A DNA stretch of 13,766 nucleotides from Kineosporiaceae bacterium (GCA_027345905.1 DAIETC010000190.1:1-13766); one strand, 5' to 3'; counted from the stretch's first letter, positions 1-8,293 are shown. Program-made: numbers and translations. The notes: generated by a model not told the origin, from the letters alone.

Positions 1-1062
<1,062 letters not shown>

Positions 1063-1087
1063 GCCCGGTGCCGGCCAGAGGGGTGCG

Positions 1088-3697
1088 GTGAGCGTCCTGC
1101 CGCCGCCGTCCGGGTCGGCGCTGCGCCGGGCCACCCGCCGGGCCCGCGACGGGGTCGTCCTCAACGGGGACGAGGCGCAGGTGCTTCTGCACGCCCGCGG
1201 GCCCGACCTGGACGCCGTGTGCGAGGCGGCCTCGCGGGTGCGCGACGCGGGCCTCGTCGCGGCCGGTCGTCCCGGCGTACTCACCTACTCGCGCAAGGTG
1301 TTCATCCCCCTCACCCGGCTGTGCCGCGACCGGTGCCACTACTGCACGTTCGCCACCGTGCCCGGCCGCCTGCCCGCTCCGTTCCTGACCCCGGACGAGG
1401 TGCTCGCCATCGCCGCGGCCGGTGCCGCCGCGCAGTGCAAGGAGGCGCTGTTCACCCTCGGCGACCGGCCCGAGGAGCGCTGGCCGGCTGCTCGCGAGTG
1501 GCTTGACGCGCAGGGGTACGCCGACACGCTGTCCTACCTGCGCGCCATGGCCGTCCTGGTGCTGGAGCGCACCGGCCTGCTGCCGCACCTGAACCCCGGC
1601 GTCATGAGCTGGACGCAGCTACAGCGCCTGCGGCCGGTCGCGCCGTCCATGGGCATGATGCTCGAGACCTCGGCGACCCGGCTGTGGTCCCAGCCGGGCG
1701 GCCCGCACTTCGGCTCACCCGACAAGGAGCCGGCGGTGCGGCTACGGGTGCTGCAGGACGCCGGGCGCTCGGCGGTGCCGTTCACCACCGGCATCCTGAT
1801 CGGCATCGGCGAGACCTACGCCGAGCGGGTCGATGCGTTGCTGCAGATCCGCCAGGTGGCCCGCGAGTACGGCGGGGTGCAGGAGGTCATCGTGCAGAAC
1901 TTCCGCGCCAAGGCGGACACGGCCATGCGTGGGCGTCCCGACGTCGAGGCCGAGGAGCTCGCCGCCACGGTCGCGGTGGCCCGACTGCTCCTGGGCCCGC
2001 GCGCCCGGATCCAGGCGCCGCCCAACCTGGTGGGCGAGCAGTTCGAGCTGATGGTGCGGGCCGGTATCGACGACTGGGGCGGGGTCTCGCCGGTCACCGT
2101 CGACCACGTCAACCCCGAGCGCCCCTGGCCGGCCATCGACGAGCTGTCCACCCGCACCGCGGCTGCGGGCTATCTGCTGCGCGAGCGCCTCACCATCTAC
2201 CCCGAGTACGTCCTCGGAGCCGAGCAGTGGCTCGACCCGCGACTGCGCGCGCACGTGGCCGCGCTCGCCGACCCCGGCACCGGCCTGGCGCTGCAGGGCG
2301 CGACGCCCACCGGCCGACCGTGGCAGGAGCCCGAGGCTATGGCGGACGCCGGGCGCGGCGACCTGCACGCCAGCATCGACACGCAGGGCCGCACCAGCGA
2401 CCGGCGGGGCGACTTCGACGCCGTGTACGGCGACTGGCGCGAGGTCGGCGAACGGATCGCCCCCGCGGCTCGTCCCGGCGCGCTCGGCCCTTCGGCCACG
2501 GGCAGCGCCGTTCGGCGTACCGCGGCACCGCGCACCGACGTCCGGCTGCGCCCCGAGTTCGTGAGCGCCTTGCGCCTGGCCGAAGTCAGCACTGCCACCC
2601 TGGACGACGACGCCGCGCTCACGCTGCTCGACGCGCAGGACGGGCCCGAGATCCAGGCCCTCGCAGAGCTGGCCGACGCGCTGCGCGCCGAGGCCGTAGG
2701 CGAAGAGGTGACCTACGTGGTCACCCGGAACATCAACTTCACCAACGTCTGCTACACCGGCTGCCGGTTCTGTGCGTTCGCCCAGCGTCGCACCGACGCC
2801 GACGCCTACTCGCTGTCCCTCGACGAGGTCGCCTCGCGCGCCGAGCAGGCCTGGGCCGTGGGCGCCACCGAGGTCTGCATGCAAGGGGGCATCGACCCCG
2901 CCCTGCCGGGCACCGCGTACTTCGACCTGGCCGCAGTGGTCAAACGGCGGGTGCCGCAGCTGCACCTGCACGCCTTCTCACCGATGGAGGTCGTCAACGG
3001 CGCCAGCCGCACCGGCCTTTCCATCGCCGACTGGCTGCAGGCCGCCCGCGAGGCGGGGGTCGACTCCCTGCCGGGCACCGCCGCCGAGATCCTCGACGAC
3101 GACGTGCGGTGGGTGCTCACCAAGGGCAAGCTTCCGGCGTCCGCCTGGGTGGAGGTCGTCACCACCGCGCACCGGCTGGGCATCCCGACGACCGCCACGA
3201 TGATGTACGGCCACGTCGACACCCCCGCGCACTGGGTCGCCCACCTGAGGCTGATCGGCCGGATCCAGGAGCAGACCGGCGGGTTCACCGAGTTCGTGCT
3301 GCTGCCTTTCGTGCACACCAACGCCCCGCTCTACCTGGCCGGACTGGCCCGGCCGGGGCCGACGTCCCTGCAGAACCGGGCCGTGCACGCCCTGGCCCGG
3401 ATCCTGCTGCACGGGCGGATCGCCAACATCCAGACCAGCTGGGTCAAGCTGGGTGACCCCGGCGTCGAGCTGGTCCTGCGCGGGGGCGCCAACGACCTCG
3501 GCGGCACGCTCATGGAAGAGACGATCAGCCGGATGGCCGGCTCGCAGCACGGCAGCCACAAGAGCGTCTCGCAGCTGGAGGCGCTTGCCCACGCCGTAGG
3601 GCGCCCGGCGCGCCAGCGCACCACGACCTACGGCGTCGTGGCGCCCGAGCGGATCGCCGTGGCGCGCGCCCACGAGGGGACGCTGAGCCGCGCCTGA
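1088..3697 (+). CDS. fbiC: FbiC, fused CofG-CofH 7,8-didemethyl-8-hydroxy-5-deazariboflavin (Fo) synthase
   Basis: FbiC makes Fo, the deazaflavin chromophore of coenzyme F420, from tyrosine and a ribitylamino-uracil using two radical SAM domains. The 869-residue length matches the fused actinobacterial form (856 in M. tuberculosis, from memory). The N-terminal CofG-type half carries C79-x3-C83-x2-C86 in LCRDRCHYC. The C-terminal CofH-type half carries C555-x3-C559-x2-C562 in CYTGCRFC. Both cluster motifs are complete, so both halves should be active. A linker of roughly 120 residues (about 400-520), poor in recognisable motifs, separates them. The start is GTG at 1088, preceded by AGAGGGG at 1077-1083; the 4-nt spacing is short but no better in-frame start is near. 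The gene follows thiC closely and is followed by a perfect palindrome. It implies that the host makes F420; whether the PPOX-fold protein further right uses it is unknown. Confidence 0.97.
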   Translation: MSVLPPPSGSALRRATRRARDGVVLNGDEAQVLLHARGPDLDAVCEAASRVRDAGLVAAGRPGVLTYSRKVFIPLTRLCRDRCHYCTFATVPGRLPAPFLTPDEVLAIAAAGAAAQCKEALFTLGDRPEERWPAAREWLDAQGYADTLSYLRAMAVLVLERTGLLPHLNPGVMSWTQLQRLRPVAPSMGMMLETSATRLWSQPGGPHFGSPDKEPAVRLRVLQDAGRSAVPFTTGILIGIGETYAERVDALLQIRQVAREYGGVQEVIVQNFRAKADTAMRGRPDVEAEELAATVAVARLLLGPRARIQAPPNLVGEQFELMVRAGIDDWGGVSPVTVDHVNPERPWPAIDELSTRTAAAGYLLRERLTIYPEYVLGAEQWLDPRLRAHVAALADPGTGLALQGATPTGRPWQEPEAMADAGRGDLHASIDTQGRTSDRRGDFDAVYGDWREVGERIAPAARPGALGPSATGSAVRRTAAPRTDVRLRPEFVSALRLAEVSTATLDDDAALTLLDAQDGPEIQALAELADALRAEAVGEEVTYVVTRNINFTNVCYTGCRFCAFAQRRTDADAYSLSLDEVASRAEQAWAVGATEVCMQGGIDPALPGTAYFDLAAVVKRRVPQLHLHAFSPMEVVNGASRTGLSIADWLQAAREAGVDSLPGTAAEILDDDVRWVLTKGKLPASAWVEVVTTAHRLGIPTTATMMYGHVDTPAHWVAHLRLIGRIQEQTGGFTEFVLLPFVHTNAPLYLAGLARPGPTSLQNRAVHALARILLHGRIANIQTSWVKLGDPGVELVLRGGANDLGGTLMEETISRMAGSQHGSHKSVSQLEALAHAVGRPARQRTTTYGVVAPERIAVARAHEGTLSRA

Positions 3698-3714
3698 GCC
3701 GCGGCAACTACAGG

Positions 3715-3758
3715 ATTGGGGCAACTACGCATCGCCGGCGATGCGTAGTTGCCCCAAT
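3715..3758. repeat. Perfect 44-bp palindrome after fbiC
   Basis: The two 22-nt arms (3715-3736 and 3737-3758) are exact reverse complements with no spacer, beginning ATTGGGGCAACTACGC. As RNA it would fold into a long hairpin just after the fbiC stop. No T-run follows on either strand, so it would be an I-shaped terminator of the kind proposed for actinobacteria, not a classical one. A direct copy of GGCAACTAC sits before it at 3703-3711; the same 9-mer is in the left arm (3720-3728) and inverted in the right arm (3745-3753). Alternatives are a dispersed intergenic palindrome or a protein-binding site. Confidence 0.85.
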
Positions 3759-3788
3759 GTCCGCCAATCGGGCCCGGGGCGCGCCGGG

Positions 3789-3795
3789 TGATACT
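3789..3795 (+). promoter_or_regulatory. Possible extended -10 element (TGATACT)
   Basis: TGATACT resembles an extended -10 and lies 31 nt before the ATG of the membrane protein gene, downstream of the palindrome. No convincing -35 is seen 17-19 nt upstream. It would give a leader of about 25 nt that contains the ribosome site GGGAAGG. The call rests on this one short match and is weak. Confidence 0.25.
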
Positions 3796-3826
3796 GGACG
3801 CGTACCTACTACGGGAAGGCCAGGAC

Positions 3827-4306
3827 ATGCGGTGGACCAGGCGGCGGGTGCTGGCCGCGCTGGCCGGCGCGCTCGCAACCGCATTGTTCGTCGGGCTGCC
3901 CACGGACGTCGTCCCCAACCCGGTCTTCGGCCGCGCGGTGCCGGTGACCTGGTGGAGCTATCCCGTGCTGGTCGTTGTGGCGCTGCTCAGCGGGGTGCTG
4001 CTGGCGACCTACGTTCGCGCCGATTCCGGTCAGCCTGTCGCGCCGGTAGGCAGTGACCGTGCGCAACGCCGGGGGGCGGCGTCCGGCCTGCTCTCGCTCT
4101 TCGCGGTGGGCTGCCCGGTGTGCAACAAGGTCGTGCTCCTTGCCCTGGGCGCCAGCGGGGCCATCACCTGGTTCGCCCCGTTCCAGCCGGTGCTGGCCCT
4201 GCTGTCCATCGCGGGGATGGTGTGGGCGCTGCGCACCCGCTGGCGGGGCGCCACCAGCTGCCCGGTCGCCGAGCAGCCCCCGGCGCTGGTCGAACCTGGA
4301 AACTGA
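3827..4306 (+). CDS. Small membrane protein with GCPVCNK motif, function unknown
   Basis: This 159-residue protein is not assigned to a named family. It starts with a basic MRWTRRR stretch and has about four hydrophobic segments (roughly 8-26, 43-62, 87-110 and 116-137). The clearest mark is C96-P-V-C99 in AVGCPVCNK at the head of the third segment. The last segment follows ITWFAPFQP, and a lone C145 lies in the hydrophilic tail. A CPxC pair in a membrane segment suggests thiol-disulfide chemistry or metal binding, but this is inference. I chose ATG 3827 because GGGAAGG at 3813-3819 precedes it by 7 nt; an in-frame ATG at 3749 lies inside the palindrome and would add 26 residues without membrane character. 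Its neighbours are fbiC upstream and the convergent persulfide/rhodanese gene downstream. A link to sulfur handling is possible but unproven. Confidence 0.85.
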   Translation: MRWTRRRVLAALAGALATALFVGLPTDVVPNPVFGRAVPVTWWSYPVLVVVALLSGVLLATYVRADSGQPVAPVGSDRAQRRGAASGLLSLFAVGCPVCNKVVLLALGASGAITWFAPFQPVLALLSIAGMVWALRTRWRGATSCPVAEQPPALVEPGN

Positions 4307-4345
4307 TGAGGCCGCCCTCCCTCACGGGGAAGGCGGCCTCATCAG
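4303..4345. terminator. Shared hairpin between convergent genes
   Basis: A perfect 14-bp stem pairs 4303-4316 (CTGATGAGGCCGCC) with 4332-4345. After one mismatch the stem continues with four more pairs (TCCC with GGGA) and a 5-nt loop. The left arm includes the stop codon of the membrane protein gene, and the convergent gene ends 33 nt beyond the right arm. It can fold on either strand and is best read as a bidirectional terminator without a T-tail. Confidence 0.8.
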
Positions 4346-4377
4346 CAGCCGTGTCGGCCCCTAACGCGAGGCCACTC

Positions 4378-5769
4378 TCAGACCAGGGCGTCCTCGGACT
4401 GCGTGACGATGTCCAGGCTGGACTCGCGAGCCTTGGTGAAGTCCTCGTCTACGGCCACGACGTCGTAGCCCGCCGCCTCCAGCAAGGACGCGGCCGCGGC
4501 GGCGCGGTACCCGGCGGCGCAGTGCACCCAGACCTCGCCGCTGGGTGGCACCTTCGCCATCTGGTTGACGAGGTCGTGGATCGGCAGGTGGATGGCGCCC
4601 CGGATGTGGCCGTCGTCCCACTCCAACTTGCGGCGTACGTCGACCACAGTCACGTCGCGCTGGCTGCGGGCGGCGGCCAGGTCCGCGAAGGTGGCGACCT
4701 TGGCCACCTTTAGCGGCTCGGACCCCGCCCAGTCCTCGGGCTTGCCGCTGGCCGCCGACTCCAGCCGGTCGATTCCGATGCGGACCAGCTCGCGCTGGGC
4801 CTGCGCTACCTGCTCGGGCGTCTCACCGAGCAGGGTGAGTGGCGTGCCGGGGGGAATCACCCAGCCGAGGTAGGTCGCGAAGGGGCCCTCCACGCCGAAG
4901 TTGAGGGTGCCGGCGACGTGGCCGGCCGCGAACGCCGTCCTGTTGCGCAGGTCGACGACCCACTCCCCCGCCTCGATCCGGCGCCGCAGCTCGGCGGGGT
5001 CGTCCTGCTGGGGAGCGGTCAGGTCCGGCGCGGCGGGGCCGGCCTCGTTGGACGACCCCATCGTGGCGTAGTACGCGGGCCACACGTCCAGTCCGGCCAG
5101 CAGCGCGTCCACGTACGTCTGCTCGTCGGCGGTCAGGGCCGGGTTGGTCCGCTTTTCCCGGCCGATCGTCGAGGTCGTCGTCCCGTCGGACTGGGTGGCC
5201 GAGCAGAAGCTGCCGAACCCATGGGTGGGGAAGATCTCAGTCTGCTCGGGCAGCTCGCTGGCGAGGCGCTGCGCCGAGGCGTACTGGTGGCGCACCAGCG
5301 TGTCGGTGTGGTCCGGCCCGAGCAGGTCAGGGCGCCCGGTCGAGCCGTAGAGCAGCGAGCCGCCGGTGAACACGGCGATCGCCTCGGCGCCCGACTCCAG
5401 CGCGTAGGCCAGGTGCGTGTACGTGTGACCGGGTGTCGCGAGGACCCGCACCCGCATCGAGGGGCCCACCGCCACGACGTCGCCGTCGCAGACGGGGTGC
5501 CGGTCGAAGCCGACCGGGTCCTTCGCATTGACGTGGTAGGCCGCGCCGGTCTGCTGCGCCAGGGCCAGGCCACCGGTGACGTAGTCGTTGTGCATGTGGG
5601 TCTCGAAGACGTCGGTTATCCGTACGCCGGCCTGCTCGGCCAGCGCGAGGACCCGGTCGAAGTCCCGCTGGGGATCGACGACGAACGCCACCGACCCGTC
5701 GTGGACCAGATAGCTGCGATCACCCAGTGACGGGGTCTCGATCGTGACAATGGTGGGTGCTGCGGTCAT
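4378..5769 (-). CDS. Metallo-beta-lactamase-fold / pseudo-rhodanese / rhodanese fusion (CstB-like persulfide enzyme)
   Basis: This 463-residue cytoplasmic protein has three parts. Residues 1-240 form a metallo-beta-lactamase fold with HMHNDY (H58, H60, D62), PGH (H115), FTGGSLL and FPTHG. Residues about 255-345 look like a rhodanese without its catalytic Cys: GETPEQ stands where the active loop should be. Residues about 360-445 are a rhodanese with C417 in CAAGYRA. The order matches CstB, which oxidises persulfides and transfers sulfane sulfur during sulfide detoxification. The Asp that completes the iron site in ETHE1-type dioxygenases (TGD) is Gly137 here, so dioxygenase activity is uncertain. 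ATG 5769 has AAAGGAG upstream; a longer frame to 5874 overlaps the rhodanese gene. The gene lies 16 nt after that rhodanese, on the same strand, as its likely operon partner. Confidence 0.9.
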   Translation of the reverse strand: MTAAPTIVTIETPSLGDRSYLVHDGSVAFVVDPQRDFDRVLALAEQAGVRITDVFETHMHNDYVTGGLALAQQTGAAYHVNAKDPVGFDRHPVCDGDVVAVGPSMRVRVLATPGHTYTHLAYALESGAEAIAVFTGGSLLYGSTGRPDLLGPDHTDTLVRHQYASAQRLASELPEQTEIFPTHGFGSFCSATQSDGTTTSTIGREKRTNPALTADEQTYVDALLAGLDVWPAYYATMGSSNEAGPAAPDLTAPQQDDPAELRRRIEAGEWVVDLRNRTAFAAGHVAGTLNFGVEGPFATYLGWVIPPGTPLTLLGETPEQVAQAQRELVRIGIDRLESAASGKPEDWAGSEPLKVAKVATFADLAAARSQRDVTVVDVRRKLEWDDGHIRGAIHLPIHDLVNQMAKVPPSGEVWVHCAAGYRAAAAASLLEAAGYDVVAVDEDFTKARESSLDIVTQSEDALV

Positions 5770-5785
5770 AGCGGATCTCCTTTGA

Positions 5786-6109
5786 TCAGGCGGCGTTCTC
5801 ACGGGGGCCTTGCATGGTCGGTAGCCCGGCGGCGGTCCAGGCGTTGGTGCCGCCGGCAACGCAGGCGGCGTCATAGCCGGCGCGCGCCAACTGCTCGGCC
5901 GCCTGCAGGCTGCGGCTGCCCGAAGCGCAGATCACGTAGACCGGGTCGCGTTTGGGCAGGTCCGTGATCCGCGACGGCAGCTGGCTAAGTGGCAGCAGCT
6001 TGGCACCGGGCACGTGGCCGGAGACGTACTCCTGCGGCTCACGGACGTCGATCACGACGGCGCCGTCCGCGTGGGCGGCGGCGAAGGTGGCCAGGTCGAT
6101 CTCACGCAT
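5786..6109 (-). CDS. Single-domain rhodanese (thiosulfate/persulfide sulfurtransferase)
   Basis: This is a 107-residue stand-alone rhodanese, the GlpE/PspE size class. Such proteins move sulfane sulfur through a catalytic cysteine persulfide. Visible marks are VVIDVREPQEYVSGHVPGA (residues 18-36), the active loop C61-A-S-G-S-R-S, and the closing GGTNAWTAAGLP. The start is the ATG at 6109-6107, preceded by AAGGAG; a frame extended to 6184 would run through the promoter and is rejected. It is first in a two-gene unit with the fusion protein, which starts 16 nt after its stop. It probably passes sulfur to or from that enzyme. The promoter carries an inverted repeat like those bound by CsoR/CstR repressors, so induction by sulfide or persulfide is a reasonable inference. 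No such repressor gene lies in the window. Confidence 0.93.
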   Translation of the reverse strand: MREIDLATFAAAHADGAVVIDVREPQEYVSGHVPGAKLLPLSQLPSRITDLPKRDPVYVICASGSRSLQAAEQLARAGYDAACVAGGTNAWTAAGLPTMQGPRENAA

Positions 6110-6133
6110 ACGGCTCTCCTTGTCAGCGCGGCC

Positions 6134-6163
6134 AAAATACCCCTCCGGGTACTTACGCGCCAA
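6134..6163 (-). promoter_or_regulatory. Promoter of the rhodanese operon
   Basis: Reading the minus strand, TTGGCG (6163-6158) and TATTTT (6139-6134) are separated by 18 nt, a good sigma-70-type pair. Transcription would start roughly 20 nt before the ATG at 6109, leaving room for the AAGGAG ribosome site. It suggests the sulfur operon is transcribed apart from the usp gene upstream. Confidence 0.6.
6138..6151. promoter_or_regulatory. Candidate CstR/CsoR-family operator
   Basis: TACCC-CTCC-GGGTA is a 5+5 inverted repeat placed between the -35 and -10 and touching the -10. CsoR-family repressors, including the persulfide sensor CstR, bind G/C-tract repeats flanked by TA of this general form. 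Its place in a rhodanese and persulfide-enzyme promoter fits CstR best. The match is by shape, not by a tested consensus. Confidence 0.5.
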
Positions 6164-6193
6164 CCGTAGCCCATGCCCGGACATTCCCGCCGG

Positions 6194-7096
6194 TCAATGC
6201 CCCCCGTTCGCCGGCTGGGTACGAACGACGGCGACCGGGCAGGTCGCCAGCTGGATGACGTGCTGGCTCACCGACCCCAGCAGCAGCCCCGTGAAGCCAC
6301 CTCGCCCGCGGGACCCGACGACCAGCAGCTCGGCGTCCGCAGACTCCTCGACCAACAGCTCGAAGGCATCGGCCCGCGCCACGTGCGTGTCCACCTTCAC
6401 CTCGGGGAACTTCTCGGCCCACTCGGCGATCGCCTCACTGACCATGGCATCGTGCATCCGCGCGACCTGCTCCTGCTCGCCGGCACTCAAGGGGATGACC
6501 AAGCCATCACCACCGTACTCGAGCCACCACGCGTGGACGGCGGTCAGCGTCGCCGCCCGGGAGGCTGCCTGGGCGAACGCGTAGCCGATCGCGTCGCGGG
6601 AGACCTTCGTGCCGTCAACGCCGACGACGACCCGCCCGCCCATGGTCCCGACCGACTGGGTCGGTGTGCGGACCACCACGACCGGGCACCGGGCGTACGC
6701 GGCAACCTGCGAGGCGGTCGACCCGAGGAAGACCCGGGCCAAGCCGTGGCGGCCGTGCGTGCCGACCACGATGCTGTCGGCGTGCGCTGAGGCGTCCACG
6801 AGGTAGCGCGCCGCCGCTCCCGGGTGGACCTCGCTCGTCAGCCGCACGTCGGGCGCCATGCCGGCCGCTCGTTCCAAGGCCTTGCGAACGACGCCCTCGG
6901 CGCTCACCTGCAGGTCGTCCACGGTCGTGGGCAGGTCCGCGGTCATCCGGGGGTACTGGACGTACGCGTGCACCACGTGCACGGGCAGATGGCGCCGGGT
7001 GGCGTCGTCCAGGGCCCAGTCAAGGGCGCGCTCGCCGGTGCGTGAGCCGTCGATCCCGACGACGATGCTGCCCTGCGGGGCTTTGCGGCTGTTCAT
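6194..7096 (-). CDS. Tandem-domain universal stress protein (UspA family)
   Basis: This 300-residue protein has two Usp domains in tandem, the size of the mycobacterial DosR-regulon Usps such as Rv2623. Domain 1 (about 10-143) begins IVVGIDGS and has the ATP-binding pattern G112-x2-G115-x9-G125-S126. Domain 2 (about 155-292) begins VVVGVDGT and repeats it at G261, G264, G274 and S275. Both halves should therefore bind ATP. Such proteins help cells enter slow growth under hypoxia or stress, but their biochemical output is poorly known. The ATG at 7096 follows GAGGAGA. The gene lies 33 nt after the nitroreductase stop, on the same strand, so the two are likely one transcript driven by the DosR-box promoter upstream of the nitroreductase. 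Confidence 0.95.
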   Translation of the reverse strand: MNSRKAPQGSIVVGIDGSRTGERALDWALDDATRRHLPVHVVHAYVQYPRMTADLPTTVDDLQVSAEGVVRKALERAAGMAPDVRLTSEVHPGAAARYLVDASAHADSIVVGTHGRHGLARVFLGSTASQVAAYARCPVVVVRTPTQSVGTMGGRVVVGVDGTKVSRDAIGYAFAQAASRAATLTAVHAWWLEYGGDGLVIPLSAGEQEQVARMHDAMVSEAIAEWAEKFPEVKVDTHVARADAFELLVEESADAELLVVGSRGRGGFTGLLLGSVSQHVIQLATCPVAVVRTQPANGGH

Positions 7097-7129
7097 GACG
7101 CTCTCCTCAGTGGTCGTTGGAAGGTGATC

Positions 7130-8134
7130 TCAGGTCTGGTCGGGCCATCGCCACAGGTCGGCGAGCTCGCGGCGGGGGGTCGGCGGGACGTCGACCAGCG
7201 GGCGGCCGATACGCAGGACGACCTGCAGCTGCCCCGGTGCGCCCAGCGCGTCCGCCGCCAGTTGGCGCGTGCCGTCCCACTGCGTCGCCTGATCAGCAAA
7301 GGTCACGGCCAGGTCCAGCGCCGTGGCCTGCAACCAGGCCCGTTGCAGCGCCACGCCGGCAACCAACCAGTCGCGGCGCGCGTCGCCGGGTGTGGCGATG
7401 CCAAGGACGCTGCTGGCCTCCAGCTCGTCCTCGATCGGTGCCCGCTCGAGCTCGTCGAGGTCCCACCCGTCGTGCACGATGCTGTCGGCGGGAAAGGGGG
7501 TGGTGCCCAGCGAACCGACCGGGACGCCGTCGCTCGTGCTCGTGCCCCCCACGTGGCGCACCCACTGGCTTACCTCGGCGAGGTGCCCGGGGTCCGCGAG
7601 CTGGTGCTCGACGGCCGCCCGCAGCAGCGCGCCCAGCCGACGCCGGGCCGGAGCATCCGGTACGACGGGTCGGGCACCTGCTCGCGAGACCGCTGCGCAC
7701 ACCTGCCGCACATCTCCCGCGCCCACGCCCACTCGATGATGCAACCGACGGTGCGCCCGTCGTACAGGGATAGCGCCATACAGTCGCAGGTCCCCGGCGT
7801 CGGGTGCCAGGCGAACGCCGGCACGCACCCGGGCCAGCAGCGTCGGCTCCCCAGCAGGTAGGAGCTCGACGACCGGGACGAACCCGGAATGTGCCACGGC
7901 CAGAGCCGCGTTGGTCACCGCGGCACCGCAGGAGATGACGCGCAGGCGGCCGTGCGGGTCGAGCGACGCGAGCCCCCTGGTCGGGTCCTCGTGAATCGCA
8001 AGACCATCCGGCAACGGAGCAAACCGCCACGGCTGGGTGTTGTGGACCGAGGGCGCGAGCCGCGCGGCCTGGCCCAGTGCGCGAGCCAGCTCGCTCACCT
8101 CGGGCGGCGACCCGGCGTCCGATGCGATGCTCAT
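7130..8134 (-). CDS. Acg-type nitroreductase-family protein
   Basis: This 334-residue protein belongs to the Acg branch of the nitroreductase fold (Rv2032 and Rv3131 in M. tuberculosis), judged by length and by SVHNTQPWRF near residues 29-38, SCGAAVTNAALA, and PVRRAHRR in the middle. Acg proteins are strongly DosR-induced. Structural work on Acg suggested that its site is covered and may sequester FMN instead of reducing nitro compounds, so no reaction is assigned here. ATG 8134 is chosen because GAGGAGG lies just upstream; the frame stays open to about 8390, but that extension crosses the leader hairpin and all three DosR-like boxes. Two boxes and a -10-like hexamer precede the gene, and usp follows 33 nt later. 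Confidence 0.92.
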   Translation of the reverse strand: MSIASDAGSPPEVSELARALGQAARLAPSVHNTQPWRFAPLPDGLAIHEDPTRGLASLDPHGRLRVISCGAAVTNAALAVAHSGFVPVVELLPAGEPTLLARVRAGVRLAPDAGDLRLYGAIPVRRAHRRLHHRVGVGAGDVRQVCAAVSRAGARPVVPDAPARRRLGALLRAAVEHQLADPGHLAEVSQWVRHVGGTSTSDGVPVGSLGTTPFPADSIVHDGWDLDELERAPIEDELEASSVLGIATPGDARRDWLVAGVALQRAWLQATALDLAVTFADQATQWDGTRQLAADALGAPGQLQVVLRIGRPLVDVPPTPRRELADLWRWPDQT

Positions 8135-8150
8135 GGCCACCTCCTCGGGG

Positions 8151-8175
8151 TAGGTGGCGCATCCTGCGCCACCTA
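8151..8175 (-). repeat. Leader hairpin before the nitroreductase ribosome site
   Basis: TAGGTGGCGCA at 8151-8161 and its exact reverse complement at 8165-8175 are separated by 3 nt. In nitroreductase mRNA this gives an 11-bp hairpin ending just before the GAGGAGG site and 16 nt before the ATG. A second, smaller stem (TCCTGC with GCAGGA, 8177-8193) adjoins it and partly spans the inferred transcription start. Roles could be 5' mRNA stabilisation, translation control or a protein operator. Confidence 0.7.
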
Positions 8176-8196
8176 TTCCTGCTTCTGGCAGGACCA

Positions 8197-8202
8197 ACCC
8201 TT
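8197..8202 (-). promoter_or_regulatory. Inferred -10 hexamer of the nitroreductase-usp unit
   Basis: The minus-strand hexamer AAGGGT has A and T at the two key positions of TANNNT. It is placed exactly 23 nt after the 14-bp core of the proximal DosR-like box, the same distance as in two other promoters here. Transcription would start near 8190, giving a leader of about 55 nt. Confidence 0.4.
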
Positions 8203-8224
8203 GCGGTGCGTGAGTGCCCACAGC

Positions 8225-8239
8225 AGAGGCCGAGGTCCC
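8225..8239 (-). promoter_or_regulatory. Proximal DosR-like box (weaker match)
   Basis: The minus strand reads GGGACCTCGGCCTCT against the DosR consensus GGGACTTNNGGCCCT: three mismatches. Its centre would lie near -42 relative to the inferred nitroreductase start. It is spaced 22 bp from the next box, two helical turns, as expected for cooperative DosR dimers. Confidence 0.5.
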
Positions 8240-8246
8240 GACCGGC

Positions 8247-8261
8247 AGGGGCAAAGGTCCC
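8247..8261 (-). promoter_or_regulatory. Distal DosR-like box
   Basis: The minus strand reads GGGACCTTTGCCCCT, two mismatches from the DosR consensus GGGACTTNNGGCCCT. With the weaker proximal box 22 bp away it forms a tandem pair facing the nitroreductase. It may also assist the divergent PPOX promoter, whose own box begins 47 bp to the right. Confidence 0.6.
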
Positions 8262-8293
8262 GGGGTCGGGCGACGCATGGGGTGCGCAGGGCT

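Noticed and set aside
1742..2971. 409-codon open frame antisense to fbiC
   Set aside because: No recognisable motif, and it lies across both radical SAM halves of a fully supported gene; typical of high-GC DNA.
6110..6184. N-terminal extension of the rhodanese to 6184
   Set aside because: The extension would translate through the -35, operator and -10; the ATG at 6109 has a strong AAGGAG site and begins the family's conserved region.
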